Shown: positions 24,933-32,280 of the stretch, piece after piece
Layout of the letters: each line of letters starts with the position of its first letter
Numbering within the stretch: position 1 is the stretch's first letter
Source: Nitrospirota bacterium
GTDB taxonomy: Bacteria; Nitrospirota; Thermodesulfovibrionia; Thermodesulfovibrionales; UBA6898
Direction: 5' to 3'
DNA length: 64,000 bases
Assembly: GCA_021825365.1 (NCBI GenBank)
Contig: JAKAHR010000006.1
Span: 1 to 64,000, forward strand
Notes under the pieces: model-generated
Told to the model about the DNA's origin: nothing
Databases searched by the model: none
Seen by the model: the letters and a program-made list of their open reading frames with translations, nothing else
Program-made: the position numbers and the translations under genes

Positions 24933-26470
24933 CGGCCATGGACAGACCCATCAGGGAAAAGATACTGCTGCTTAACGACCTTATCCCCGTCGTGGAGGGA
25001 CTCAGGAAGAAGGGGAAGGTCGTTGTGCAGAGCCACGGCGTCTATGACCTGATACACCCGGGGATCCTGACCCATCTCGAGAACGCCCGGCAGCAGGGAG
25101 ATGTCCTCGTGGTGACCGTGATACGTGACAAGGACGTACGGAGGGGCCCGGGCAGGCCGATCTTCCCTGATGCGATGCGGGCCGAGAGCGTTGCCTCTCT
25201 CTCATACGTTGACTATGTCTCCGTTGTCGACGACGAGATACCGTTTGAGTGCGTCCGCATGCTGCAGCCGGATGTCTTTGCAAAAGGGCAGGCGTACAAG
25301 GAGCGAGACAGGACCCTTCACGAGAAGATATTCGAGGAAGAGAAGGAGTTTTATTTCGGCAAGAGCCGCATCCATGAGACCGGGGGGTTTTCCTTCAGTT
25401 CATCCCACATCGTGAACAACTTCCTGGACGTATACCCGGAGGAGACAAAGCTCTTTCTCAAGAGCTTTTCGAAGAAATACAGCTTCAACGACATCGCGGA
25501 ATCCCTCGACCGCCTGCGGCCCCTGAAGGTGCTCCTCATCGGAGACGGAATCATCGACGAGTATCATTACTGCTCTGCCATGGGCAAGTCGGCAAAATCC
25601 CACCTCGTGGTGAGCAAGTATCTTACCCATGAGATTTTTTTCGGAGGGGCGTTTGCGATAGCAAACCATATGGCAGGGCTCTGCGACACCGTTCATCTGG
25701 TGACCCTCCTGGGGAAGAACGACTCCCGGGAAGAGGAGATCGCCAAAGGGCTCAAGCAGAACGTCAGTGCGACCTTCTTTTATCGCGACGACGGACCCAC
25801 CATCGTCAAGAAACGCTACCTCGACCAGTATCTCAACCAGAAGATCTTCGAGGTCAACTACCTTAACGACGATTTCATCAGCGGCGATGCCGAGGAGTCG
25901 GTCATCTCATACCTGAAATCGGCGATTCCGTCGTACGACCTTGTCCTCGTCTCCGACTTCGGACATGGCTTCATCACGGAACGGGTAATCTCGGCCATCA
26001 GGACGCAGGCAAAGAAATATGCGGTCAACACGCAGACGAATGCGGCCAATGCCGGTTATAACATGATCACCAAATACCGCGACCCCTTCTTTGTCTGCCT
26101 CGACGAGCCGGAGATCAGACTGGCTGCTCAGGAACGGCATTCGAATATCGACGACATCGCCCGGAGGATCAAGGCCGAGGTGAATGCCGACCACCTGATC
26201 GTGACCCTCGGCAAGAAGGGTTCCATCGGCCTCGGCAGGGAAGGCGAGCTCAACCGGACTCCTGTCTTTTCCTCTGTCGTCCTGGACACCATCGGCGCGG
26301 GGGACGCGTTCTTCGCCTTTACCGCTCCCTGCTTTGCCCAGGGCTTGCCCCTGGACATGGTCTCCTTCATCGGCAATGCAGTCGGGGCGCTGGCCGTGCA
26401 GATCGTGGGTAACAAGAAATCCGTGGAACGGCATGAACTGCTGTCTTTTGTCTATAATATTCTCATATAG
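24929..26470 (+). CDS. Nucleotidyltransferase-PfkB kinase fusion (HldE-like, domain order reversed)
   Basis: The first 150 residues are a second RfaE2/TagD-type domain. Its motif reads HGVYDLIHPGIL, so the second histidine of HxGH is replaced by Ile and catalysis may be lost or altered, although the C-terminal FSFSSSHIV (ISSSxxI-type) is kept. Residues 190-513 form a PfkB/ribokinase-type sugar kinase with DTIGAGDAF (Asp459 as the likely base). Known HldE has the kinase first and nucleotidyltransferase second; here the order is reversed. The ATG at 24929 overlaps the upstream stop by four bases. Kinase plus nucleotidyltransferase plus the GmhA-like isomerase next door match a heptose-type activation series. 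Confidence 0.82.
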   Translation: MTAMDRPIREKILLLNDLIPVVEGLRKKGKVVVQSHGVYDLIHPGILTHLENARQQGDVLVVTVIRDKDVRRGPGRPIFPDAMRAESVASLSYVDYVSVVDDEIPFECVRMLQPDVFAKGQAYKERDRTLHEKIFEEEKEFYFGKSRIHETGGFSFSSSHIVNNFLDVYPEETKLFLKSFSKKYSFNDIAESLDRLRPLKVLLIGDGIIDEYHYCSAMGKSAKSHLVVSKYLTHEIFFGGAFAIANHMAGLCDTVHLVTLLGKNDSREEEIAKGLKQNVSATFFYRDDGPTIVKKRYLDQYLNQKIFEVNYLNDDFISGDAEESVISYLKSAIPSYDLVLVSDFGHGFITERVISAIRTQAKKYAVNTQTNAANAGYNMITKYRDPFFVCLDEPEIRLAAQERHSNIDDIARRIKAEVNADHLIVTLGKKGSIGLGREGELNRTPVFSSVVLDTIGAGDAFFAFTAPCFAQGLPLDMVSFIGNAVGALAVQIVGNKKSVERHELLSFVYNILI

Positions 26471-26484
26471 TTGAGAGGGAAAAC

Positions 26485-27066
26485 ATGATCAAGGCCTTTG
26501 CCGAACAATATTACAGCGCCCTTATCGGATGCATCAACGGCATACGGGTGGCCAACGGCTCCGGGGCCGGTCTTTCTTTTGCAGAGGGCGTTGAACTTGC
26601 CGTCGGGCTCATCACGGGGGTGGCTGAGGCCGGCTGCAAGATCATGTTCATCGGCAACGGCGGCAGCGCTGCCATCTCGAGCCACATGGCGACGGACTAC
26701 TGGAAGAGAGGCGGCATGCGGGCGGTCGCTTTCAATGACAGCTCTCTGATTACCTGTATCGGCAATGACTACGGGTATGGAAGCGTCTTTGAGAAGCCGA
26801 TCGGGATGTTTGCCGACAGGGGCGATGTCCTGATCGCCATAAGCAGTTCAGGCAGGTCCGAGAATATCCTCCTCGGCGTCCAGGCTGCGCGGACCCGGGG
26901 ATGCGGCGTTGTTACGCTCTCCGGATTCGACAACAACAACCCCCTTTTCCGTAAGGGCGACATCAACTTTCACGTCCCCTCCCCGGCCTACGGGCCGGTT
27001 GAGGTCATCCACCATTCGATCTGTCACTGCATCCTCGATACGATCCTGCACGAAAAGAAGGCCTGA
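26485..27066 (+). CDS. SIS-domain phosphoheptose-isomerase-like protein
   Basis: A 193-residue SIS-domain protein with the GmhA signature IGNGGSAAISSHMATDY and ISSSGRSENIL, matching the phosphate-binding loops of sedoheptulose-7-phosphate isomerase. It has the right length (about 190). It follows the kinase/nucleotidyltransferase fusion by 14 bases. Together they can make an NDP-activated heptose or related sugar. Other SIS proteins (DiaA) share this fold, but the gene context favours the isomerase role. Confidence 0.83.
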   Translation: MIKAFAEQYYSALIGCINGIRVANGSGAGLSFAEGVELAVGLITGVAEAGCKIMFIGNGGSAAISSHMATDYWKRGGMRAVAFNDSSLITCIGNDYGYGSVFEKPIGMFADRGDVLIAISSSGRSENILLGVQAARTRGCGVVTLSGFDNNNPLFRKGDINFHVPSPAYGPVEVIHHSICHCILDTILHEKKA

Positions 27067-27135
27067 TCTCCACGGCCTGCGGCGGTGCCTGCCGTGGCGT
27101 GGCGGCGTCTGCGGAGGACTATCCTAACTATTCGT

Positions 27136-27165
27136 TTGACAAGGATTTTTTGTTTGTGTGATTAT
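27136..27165 (+). promoter_or_regulatory. Possible promoter before the radical SAM/SPASM gene
   Basis: TTGACA (27136-27141) with an 18-base spacer to GATTAT (27160-27165), or a longer spacer to TATAGA, in a T-rich 126-bp gap between the isomerase and the radical SAM gene. The -35 box is perfect, the -10 weak. Confidence 0.35.
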
Positions 27166-27192
27166 AGATACATACAGCCTGAGACACTGCTG

Positions 27193-28260
27193 ATGGACGA
27201 ATTCAGGATAGACAGCCACAAGCTCATCTTTCATCCGAGGGAGGTGGCGCGCTGGCTCGCGGGTGAGGAGATATTTCCGATCTATCTCGAGATTTCGCCC
27301 TCAGGGGCATGCAACCATCGCTGCACCTTCTGCGCGCTTGACTTCATGGAGTACCAGCCCCGCTTCCTCGATGCCATCGTGCTCAGGGAGCGGATCTCGG
27401 AGATGGCCGGCCTGGGAGTCAAAAGCATCATGTACGGCGGGGAGGGCGAGCCCTTCCTGCACAGGGAGATCGGCGACATCATCGTCCACACGAAGCGCTC
27501 GGGTATCGACGTGGGCATCACCACAAACGGGGTGCTCTTATCCCGTCGCCTGGCGGAGCAGATCATGTCCAGCGTTTCATGGATCAAGGTGAGCCTGAAC
27601 GCCGGCAATGCAGAGACCTACGCGAAGGTCCACAGGACCAAGGCGGCTGATTTCGATCGGGTTTTGGAAAATCTCGCTGCCGCTGTTGAGATCAACAGCA
27701 GGACCGGCGCCGATTGCACGCTGGGTGTCCAGATGGTGCTCATCCCCGAAAACGCGGGCACGGCCCTGCAACTGGCAGAAACGGCCAAGGGCATCGGTCT
27801 CAGGTACGTGGTGATCAAGCCCTACTCGCAGCATCTCAAGAGCCATACCCATGCCTATGAGAGCGTTGACTACGCGGCCTTTTCTCACCTGAAGGATGAT
27901 CTTGCGACACTCAATGATTCCACCTTCAGCGTTATCTTCAGGGAGCGGACGATGCAGAAGATGAAGAGGACGAAAAGGGGTTATGAAAGATGCCTTGCGC
28001 TCCCCTTCTGGTCATACATCGATTCAGAGGGAACCGTATGGGGGTGCAGCGCGTACCTGGGTGACGAGGCATTTCGCTACGGCAATATTCTTGAGCAGGG
28101 TTTTGCGGATATATGGCGGGGGGAGCGGCGGAAGCGATGCAGCGAGATGGTTGCGACCGGGCTCGACCCCGAGGGCTGCAGGATGAATTGCAGGATGGAC
28201 GAGATCAACCTGTATCTATGGGAACTGACCCACCCTTCGGCCCATGTGAATTTCATATGA
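27193..28260 (+). CDS. Radical SAM/SPASM protein, copy 1
   Basis: A 355-residue enzyme with the cluster motif CNHRCTFC (Cys40, 44, 47), MYGGEGEPFLH, GITTNGVLL and a C-terminal SPASM-like cysteine group (RCLALPFWSYIDSEGTVWGC, then CRMNCR). It begins with the segment IDSHKLIFHPREVARWLAGEEIFPIYLEI and ends HVNFI, both shared with the paralogue at 31174 (LDGHKLHWHRDRVEAWLRGERIAP ... MHCNFI). The ATG at 27193 is preferred over upstream starts because the matching N-terminal region begins there. SPASM proteins carry extra Fe-S clusters and usually oxidise peptides, but sugar dehydrogenating members exist; in this sugar cluster the latter is suggested. Confidence 0.83.
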   Translation: MDEFRIDSHKLIFHPREVARWLAGEEIFPIYLEISPSGACNHRCTFCALDFMEYQPRFLDAIVLRERISEMAGLGVKSIMYGGEGEPFLHREIGDIIVHTKRSGIDVGITTNGVLLSRRLAEQIMSSVSWIKVSLNAGNAETYAKVHRTKAADFDRVLENLAAAVEINSRTGADCTLGVQMVLIPENAGTALQLAETAKGIGLRYVVIKPYSQHLKSHTHAYESVDYAAFSHLKDDLATLNDSTFSVIFRERTMQKMKRTKRGYERCLALPFWSYIDSEGTVWGCSAYLGDEAFRYGNILEQGFADIWRGERRKRCSEMVATGLDPEGCRMNCRMDEINLYLWELTHPSAHVNFI

Positions 28261-28280
28261 GGAAGAATGGTTGGCATTAG

Positions 28281-28329
28281 TAACTCCCCCCAACCCCCTC
28301 TTAAGATAAGAGGGGGCGAGGGGGAGTTA
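28281..28329 (+). repeat. Large hairpin, MITE-like intergenic element
   Basis: Two 23-bp arms (28281-28303 and 28307-28329) pair at 20 of 23 positions around an AGA loop. The outer TAACTCCCCC/GGGGGAGTTA and inner CCCCCTCTTA/TAAGAGGGGG halves are perfect. Similar TAACTCCCCCxxxCCCCCTCTTA units are common dispersed repeats in some Nitrospirota and deltaproteobacterial genomes. It could terminate transcription of the upstream radical SAM gene or mark a transposition scar. Confidence 0.8.
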
Positions 28330-28367
28330 TGGAGACCGTACGATGACAGCAGGCCGGCTGGAAAGAG

Positions 28368-29339
28368 ATGACAGGCAGAATTAATAAGGAAACACTCACC
28401 GCGCTTTTTCGGACGATGCTCAGGATCCGTCTCTTCGAGGACCGGGTCGTCAGTCTCTATCCCGACCAGGAGATGAAGTGCCCGGTGCATCTCTGCATCG
28501 GGCAGGAGGCGATAGCAGCCGGCGTCTGCATCCACCTCAGAAAAGAGGATTATATCTTCAGCACCCACCGCTCCCACGGACACTGCATCGCCAAAGGGAT
28601 GGGCCTCAGGCCGCTTGCCGCTGAGCTGTATGGACGGTCGAACGGCTGCAGCAGGGGCCGGGGAGGCTCGATGCACCTTGCAGACCCTGAAAACGGGATT
28701 CCGGGGACTACCGCCATCGTCGGGGGGTGCATCCCGATCGCGGTCGGCGCCGCCCTCTCGGCCCGGATGAAGAAGAACGGCAGGATAGCTGTCGCATTTT
28801 TCGGAGACGGGGCGGCGGAGGAGGGGACATTCCATGAAGGCCTCAACTATGCATCACTCAGGAAGCTCCCGGTCATCTTCGTCTGCGAGAACAATTTCTA
28901 CGCCACCAATTCCCCGCTCAAGGCCCGGCAGCCTGAGGTGAACATCGCCGACAAGGCGGCGGGACACGGGATGCCGGGTGTTTGGGGAGACGGCAACGAC
29001 GTGATGTTCGTCCACGACGCATGCAAGGAGGCCGTCGAACGGGCACGGGCCGGCGGGGGGCCGACGCTCCTGGAGTTCAGGACCTACCGGTGGAAGGGCC
29101 ACGTGGGCCCTGATTCGGACATCGAGACAGGCTGCAGACCTGCCGCTGAATATGAGGAATGGGTCCGCAGATGTCCTGTTGAGATGTTCGGGAAGCGCCT
29201 TATGAAGGAGGCGGTTCTCTCTCAGGGCGACATTGACAGACTAACCGTCAGTATCGGGGCTGAGATTGACGATGCCATGGAATTTGCCCGGAGAAGCCCT
29301 TTCCCCCAGCAGTCGGAAATGCTGGATCACGTGTATTAA
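28368..29339 (+). CDS. Thiamine-diphosphate-dependent dehydrogenase E1 component, alpha subunit
   Basis: A 323-residue protein matching pyruvate/acetoin dehydrogenase E1 alpha: the early CPVHLCIGQEAIAAG, STHRSHGHCIAKG, GRGGSMHL and the thiamine-diphosphate/Mg motif GDGAAEEG...CENN (Gly146 onward), then the phosphorylation-loop-like EFRTYRWKGHVGPD. It pairs with the beta subunit 15 bases downstream. No E2 lipoyl-transacylase or E3 gene is present in the window, so the pair is an orphan. In some antibiotic pathways such E1 pairs attach a two-carbon branch to a sugar, which would suit this glycan context. Confidence 0.92.
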   Translation: MTGRINKETLTALFRTMLRIRLFEDRVVSLYPDQEMKCPVHLCIGQEAIAAGVCIHLRKEDYIFSTHRSHGHCIAKGMGLRPLAAELYGRSNGCSRGRGGSMHLADPENGIPGTTAIVGGCIPIAVGAALSARMKKNGRIAVAFFGDGAAEEGTFHEGLNYASLRKLPVIFVCENNFYATNSPLKARQPEVNIADKAAGHGMPGVWGDGNDVMFVHDACKEAVERARAGGGPTLLEFRTYRWKGHVGPDSDIETGCRPAAEYEEWVRRCPVEMFGKRLMKEAVLSQGDIDRLTVSIGAEIDDAMEFARRSPFPQQSEMLDHVY

Positions 29340-29354
29340 GGGAATGGTGAACTG

Positions 29355-30392
29355 ATGCCGTGGACGAAGATTCAGGCTGACGACTCCAGAAGACCGGGTA
29401 TATTCAGCAGCGGTCAGGGAGTAAGGGAGATCAGCTACCGGGACGCGATCCGGGAGGCCCTTGGCCAGGCCCTGGACATGGACCCGGATGTCTTTCTTAT
29501 CGGCGAGGGGATCGATGACCCGGGGGGCGTCTTCGGCACCACACGGGGGCTCAGTGAGGTCTATGGCGCAGAGAGGGTAATGGACTCCCCTATCGCGGAA
29601 AACGGCATGACCGGAGTTGCCATCGGTGCTGCCGTAACCGGCATGCGGCCGGTCCTCATCCACATGCGGGTCGATTTCCTCCCCCTGAGCATGGACCAGA
29701 TCATCAACCATGCGGCAAAGTGGAGCTATATGACCGGAGGGAGGGTAAAAGTGCCCCTCACGATCAGGGCGATCATCGGCAGGGGCTGGGGTTCGGCGGC
29801 ACAGCATTCGCAGAGCCTGCAGGCGCTGTTTGCCCATATCCCCGGGCTCCGCGTCCTGATGCCGGCCTCGCCATACGATGCCAAGGGGCTCCTCCTCGGC
29901 AGCATCGCCTCAGACAGCCCGACGGTCGTGATCGAGCACCGCTGGCTGTATGACCAGAAAGAGGCCGTTCCGGAGGAGGCATACATCATCCACGCGGGAA
30001 GGGGAACCATCCGGAGGGAGGGAACGGACGTCAGCATTGTCGCCTCATCCTACATGGTCTACGAGGCCCTGCGGGCCGCCTCGGAACTGGAGAAGAGGGG
30101 GATGAGCGCCGAGGTGGTCGACCTTCGCTCCGTCTTTCCCCTGGACGAAGAACTCATCGTCTCATCCGTAAGAAAGACCGGCCGTCTGATCATCGCGGAT
30201 ACCGGGTGGAGGAGCTGCGGCATTTCGGCTGAAGTGGCTGCCCTCGCCGCTGAAAAGGCGCTTGACAGCCTGAAGGCCCCGGTGAAGCGCATCTGTCTGC
30301 CGCCGGCCCCCACCCCAGCCAGCCCGGCGCTCGAGCAGGCGTATTATCCCACCTTCCAGCAGATCGTTGCAACTGCCCGAGAGATGCAGTGA
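29355..30392 (+). CDS. Thiamine-diphosphate-dependent dehydrogenase E1 component, beta subunit
   Basis: A 345-residue E1 beta subunit with ALGQALDMDPDVFLIGEGIDDPGGVFGTTRGL-type N-terminal signature, RVMDSPIAENGMTGVAIGAA, WGSAAQHSQSLQALFAHIPGLRVLMPASPYDAKGLL-type core, and a C-terminal transketolase-like domain (VSIVASSYMVYEALRAA, VVDLRSVFPLDEE). The AQHSQ histidine is the usual active-site residue. It overlaps the following GT2 gene by four bases (GTGA). Together with the alpha subunit it should decarboxylate a 2-oxo acid, most likely pyruvate, and hand the two-carbon unit to an acceptor that is unknown here. Confidence 0.92.
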   Translation: MPWTKIQADDSRRPGIFSSGQGVREISYRDAIREALGQALDMDPDVFLIGEGIDDPGGVFGTTRGLSEVYGAERVMDSPIAENGMTGVAIGAAVTGMRPVLIHMRVDFLPLSMDQIINHAAKWSYMTGGRVKVPLTIRAIIGRGWGSAAQHSQSLQALFAHIPGLRVLMPASPYDAKGLLLGSIASDSPTVVIEHRWLYDQKEAVPEEAYIIHAGRGTIRREGTDVSIVASSYMVYEALRAASELEKRGMSAEVVDLRSVFPLDEELIVSSVRKTGRLIIADTGWRSCGISAEVAALAAEKALDSLKAPVKRICLPPAPTPASPALEQAYYPTFQQIVATAREMQ

Positions 30393-31162
30393 CCCGTTAC
30401 AGGATCAGTGTTATCATGCCGTCCCTTAACGAGGAGAAGAACATCGAGTCAGCGGTCAGGAACGTGGTCAGCGGCTTTGAAGAGTTCGGGATCAACGGTG
30501 AGATACTCGTGATCAATGACGGCAGCAGCGACGGCACCGGCAGGATAGCAGAGGGGCTGGCCGGCACCCACCCCTTTGTCAGGGTGGTTCACCATGAATC
30601 ACCCCAGGGCATCGGAGCATCCTTCTGGGACGGGGTCCGACATGCCGGGGGAGAGATCGTCACGATGATACCCGGGGACGGGGAAAACGATGCGCTGGAA
30701 ACGCTCCGATACCTGCCTGTCATGGACCACGTCGATATTCTCATACCCTTTGTTTATAATAAAGATGTACGGTCATCGGGAAGAAGGCTGTTGTCCACCC
30801 TTTACCGGGGTATCATCAATATCTCCTTTGGCATGACCCTCAACTATATGAACGGCACGGTGATGTACCGCACGTGCATACTGAAAGATATGACGCTCAA
30901 GAGCAGGGGTTTCTTCTATCAGACCGAGCTCCTTATCAAGAGCATCCGGCGCGGGTATCTCTACGCAGAAGTCCCCTATGCCCTGAAGCAGCGGGTCGGC
31001 GGCGTTTCCAAGGCGACCACCCTGAGATCTCTCATGAAGGTCGTGCGGAATTTTCTCTCGGTCCTTGCGGATGTATACGGAAATCCGGGGAAGAGGACCC
31101 TTGACCCTGATTCTGTAACCGCCGGCAGGTGTAAGGCCCCCGGCGGACGGACGGCGGACTAG
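30389..31162 (+). CDS. Family 2 glycosyltransferase (dolichol-phosphate-mannose-synthase-like)
   Basis: A 257-residue GT-A-fold enzyme without membrane segments. The nucleotide-sugar domain shows PSLNEEKNIESAVRNV, EILVINDGSSDGTGRIAE and the metal-site segment MIPGDGEND in place of the usual DADxQ, followed by the SRGFFYQTELLIKSIRRGYLYAEVPYA region typical of DPM1-like enzymes. It probably transfers a sugar from a nucleotide donor to a polyprenyl phosphate for use by one of the polytopic membrane glycosyltransferases nearby. The start is GTG overlapping the E1 beta stop. Confidence 0.85.
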   Translation: MTRYRISVIMPSLNEEKNIESAVRNVVSGFEEFGINGEILVINDGSSDGTGRIAEGLAGTHPFVRVVHHESPQGIGASFWDGVRHAGGEIVTMIPGDGENDALETLRYLPVMDHVDILIPFVYNKDVRSSGRRLLSTLYRGIINISFGMTLNYMNGTVMYRTCILKDMTLKSRGFFYQTELLIKSIRRGYLYAEVPYALKQRVGGVSKATTLRSLMKVVRNFLSVLADVYGNPGKRTLDPDSVTAGRCKAPGGRTAD

Positions 31163-31173
31163 GGAACATTCTC

Positions 31174-32280
31174 ATGCCTGAAAGACTTATTCTCGACGGA
31201 CATAAGCTCCACTGGCACCGGGACCGCGTTGAGGCGTGGCTGCGCGGTGAACGGATCGCCCCGATTACGATCGATTGCGCCCTGACGAGGGCCTGCGGCT
31301 ACCGGTGCGAATATTGCTACGGCCAGCTGCAGGCCAACGATGAGAAGCAGATGACAAGGGACGTGATCTTCCGGTTTCTGGACGACGCGGCAGAGATCGG
31401 GGTGAGGGCGATCAGCTTTGTCAGCGACGGCGAGAGCACCTGTTCGCCCCATCTCTACGACGCGATTCTCAAGGGGAGGGACAACGGCCTCGACATGGCC
31501 CTCGGCACCAATGGGTTTCTGCTGAAGGACGACCGGCTTGAAGAAATCCTGCCCGCGCTCACCTATCTGCGGTTCAATATCTCGGCAGCAGATCCGAGCC
31601 GGTATGCCGGCATACACGGCTGTCCTGAATCCTGTTTTCACAAGGTCGTCTGCACGATAGGGAAGGCTGTCAGGATAAAGAGGGAAAGGGGGCTTGCCGT
31701 CACCCTCGGACTGCAGATGGTCCTGCTGCCGCAGTATGCGGACCAGGTCATCCCCCTGGCAAGGCTGGGAAAGGATCTGGGGGTAGATTATCTCGTCATC
31801 AAGCATTGCAGCGACGATGAAAACTCGAGCCTTGGCGTTGATTATTCGAAATACCACGACCTGACGGATATAGTAAAACTTGCCGAGACCTTCTCGGATG
31901 AGAGGTATCTGGTGAAGGCCAAGTGGTCGAAGATCCTGAGCGGGGGAAAACGGAATTATTCACGGTGCTATGGCCCTCCCTTTATCATGCAGTTTTCGGG
32001 GTCAGGCCTTGTAGCTCCCTGCGGCATGCTCTTCAACAGTAAATACCGGGAATATCATATCGGCAATATCGCGGACACCTCCTTCAGGGAACTCTGGGAG
32101 GGGGAGCGGTACTGGGAGGTCATCAGCCGCATCTCCTCGGAGCGTTTTGATGCGAGAACGATGTGCGGGTCTCTCTGTCTCCAGCACAAGGTGAATGAAT
32201 TCCTCTGGGAACTGAAACACGGGCGGATGACCCTGAAGAACGATCCCGGTGAACTGCCGATGCACTGCAATTTCATATAG
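31174..32280 (+). CDS. Radical SAM/SPASM protein, copy 2
   Basis: A 368-residue paralogue of the protein at 27193: CGYRCEYC (Cys41, 45, 48), SFVSDGESTCSPHLYDAI, LGTNGFLL, a SPASM-type cysteine set (CYGPPFIMQFSGSGLVAPCG, then MCGSLC) and the shared ending LWEL...CNFI. It follows the GT2 gene by 11 bases, and the next gene begins on the base after its stop. The two copies probably act on related substrates in one pathway, for example two successive oxidations or epimerisations of a sugar or of a nucleotide-linked intermediate. No peptide precursor gene was seen next to either copy. Confidence 0.85.
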   Translation: MPERLILDGHKLHWHRDRVEAWLRGERIAPITIDCALTRACGYRCEYCYGQLQANDEKQMTRDVIFRFLDDAAEIGVRAISFVSDGESTCSPHLYDAILKGRDNGLDMALGTNGFLLKDDRLEEILPALTYLRFNISAADPSRYAGIHGCPESCFHKVVCTIGKAVRIKRERGLAVTLGLQMVLLPQYADQVIPLARLGKDLGVDYLVIKHCSDDENSSLGVDYSKYHDLTDIVKLAETFSDERYLVKAKWSKILSGGKRNYSRCYGPPFIMQFSGSGLVAPCGMLFNSKYREYHIGNIADTSFRELWEGERYWEVISRISSERFDARTMCGSLCLQHKVNEFLWELKHGRMTLKNDPGELPMHCNFI

